Assembly: GCA_016872225.1 (NCBI GenBank)
Contig: VHAW01000023.1
Span: 1 to 15,937 of the forward strand
Direction of reading: 5' to 3'
From: Sphingomonadales bacterium
GTDB lineage: Bacteria; Bacteroidota; Bacteroidia; UBA7662
DNA length: 15,937 bases
The position numbers and the translations under genes are program-made. The notes beneath the pieces are model-generated. The model had not been told where the DNA came from and made no database searches. It saw only the letters and a list, made by a program, of their open reading frames with translations. Positions 15,020 through 15,937 of this stretch are shown here, piece after piece. The number at the start of each line of letters is the position of its first letter. Positions within the stretch are counted from its first letter, which is position 1.

Positions 15020-15937
15020 ATGGCTATATTTTCAACCTTTGGTATCCTCTTCCGTGTAATCGTGAACGGCAGGCTATTATTTTCGCGGTCAAAACGTTAT
15101 AATCGTTTAGTGATGGGTCTGATTTGGGCCTTTGGTTGTGCTATCACTACGTCCAATGCCCAAACTTACACAATCAACACGATCCCATTTTCTCCTTTGC
15201 CTTATGCAGGGACTTCCCTGACTGGTCAATTCAGCCAAGCCGATGATGGTGTGGCAGGGCCTTATCAAATTGGATTCAGTTTCTGTTATTTTGGCAACAA
15301 TTACACCCAGTTTTGGGTGGGGACTAATGGTTGGGTAAGTTTTTCGCCGGGTCAACCCATTACCTATACTTCCGCATCCATTCCCAGCACTGCTGCTTCC
15401 ATTCCTAAGAATTGTGTTATGGGTCCATGGCAGGATTGGTGGTCCAACCTAAACGGTAATGGTAATATCTCTTATCAAACCACGGGGGTTTATCCTAACC
15501 GTAAACTAGTGGTTTCATATTATCAATTACCGATGTTTCAGTGCACCTCGTTATTGGGCACATTTCAAATTGTCCTCAACGAATGCAACAACACCATAGA
15601 GGTTTATATCGAAAATAAACCCAATTGCACAACATGGGCAGGCGGCACGGCGGTTTTGGGTCTTCACAATGCTCCAGGCACCGTGGCTTATGTGGTAAAT
15701 AACACGACCATCGGTGCACCTTTGCCAGCCTGGTCTCGCAATTCCACGCAGTGGATCGTTTCCCCCACGACTCCTGGTCTTAATTATCCTAATTCATCTC
15801 AGAGTGAGGGGTGGCTTTTCTCCCCGGTAGGCCAATGTCAGGGCATTTATTTTGGCGGATTCAAGTCCATAGACACTACTTCTCGATGGCCTGTTGTCAA
15901 TCCGCCTTGCTATTCCAAACTCATTGGTCTTAAAGCC
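15020..15937 (+). CDS. Large exported surface protein, N-terminal part (partial)
   Basis: An open frame of 306 codons runs from ATG 15020 to the window edge with no stop, so the gene is truncated here. A signal peptide is seen as a basic stretch SRSKRYNRLV, a hydrophobic run MGLIWAFGCAITTS and a likely cleavage before QTYTI. The true start could be 15020, or ATG 15113 directly before the hydrophobic run. The mature part is beta-rich, high in glycine, asparagine, serine, threonine and aromatic residues, with many cysteines. It has repeated segments such as FGNNYTQFWVGTNGWVSF, MGPWQDWWSNLNGNGNISY, NTIEVYIENKPNC and AVLGLHNAPG. These resemble an N-terminal domain seen ahead of PKD repeats and sorting tails in secreted Bacteroidota proteins. 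Whether such repeats or a type IX secretion tail follow cannot be seen. Function not recognised. Confidence 0.8.
   Translation, partial: MAIFSTFGILFRVIVNGRLLFSRSKRYNRLVMGLIWAFGCAITTSNAQTYTINTIPFSPLPYAGTSLTGQFSQADDGVAGPYQIGFSFCYFGNNYTQFWVGTNGWVSFSPGQPITYTSASIPSTAASIPKNCVMGPWQDWWSNLNGNGNISYQTTGVYPNRKLVVSYYQLPMFQCTSLLGTFQIVLNECNNTIEVYIENKPNCTTWAGGTAVLGLHNAPGTVAYVVNNTTIGAPLPAWSRNSTQWIVSPTTPGLNYPNSSQSEGWLFSPVGQCQGIYFGGFKSIDTTSRWPVVNPPCYSKLIGLKA

Noticed and set aside
15107..15355. 82-codon minus-strand open frame
   Set aside because: It is a shadow of the exported-protein gene on the plus strand and shows no recognisable features.

Overview
The window reads as a chromosomal segment of a member of the Bacteroidota, of moderate GC by eye. 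Three things point there: the parA-parB-DUF5683-dapB gene order, promoter elements of the TTTG / TAnnTTTG type with little Shine-Dalgarno signal, and a PD40/OmpA-type envelope protein beside a large exported protein of the kind these bacteria secrete. No lower taxon can be named safely from sequence reading alone.

Left end (1-830): the last 58 codons of a catalase-peroxidase (katG) are followed by a degraded fragment of a BaiN/HI0933-type flavoprotein, then by a gene-free stretch packed with short stem-loops, then by a tRNA-Ser(UGA) on the minus strand. Positions 824-3854 (minus) hold an orphan family-5 solute-binding lipoprotein and, four bases downstream, a MATE exporter. A short divergent promoter region with a perfect 12-bp palindrome separates these from the plus-strand cluster parA, parB, DUF5683 and dapB (3939-6988). 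There the first three genes overlap one another and the fourth follows 18 bases later.

Centre (7030-9720): ruvB (minus) converges on dapB and is divergent from a polyprenol-phosphate-mannose-synthase-like glycosyltransferase. The glycosyltransferase is followed by kdsA of the metal-dependent type, so an outer membrane with Kdo-containing LPS is likely. Right side (9731-14896, minus): lepA, folD, queE and a TPR/PD40/OmpA protein form a tightly spaced, probably co-transcribed row. That row combines translation, one-carbon metabolism, tRNA modification (queuosine) and envelope functions. At the far right, divergent from lepA, an exported protein begins and runs off the window.

Most of the window is conserved housekeeping sequence. 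I found no convincing new defence, mobile or RNA-guided system. The best second-look items are the decayed flavoprotein fragment with its hairpin-rich neighbour, the palindrome over the parA promoter, the orphan binding-protein/MATE pair, and the truncated secreted protein at the right edge.
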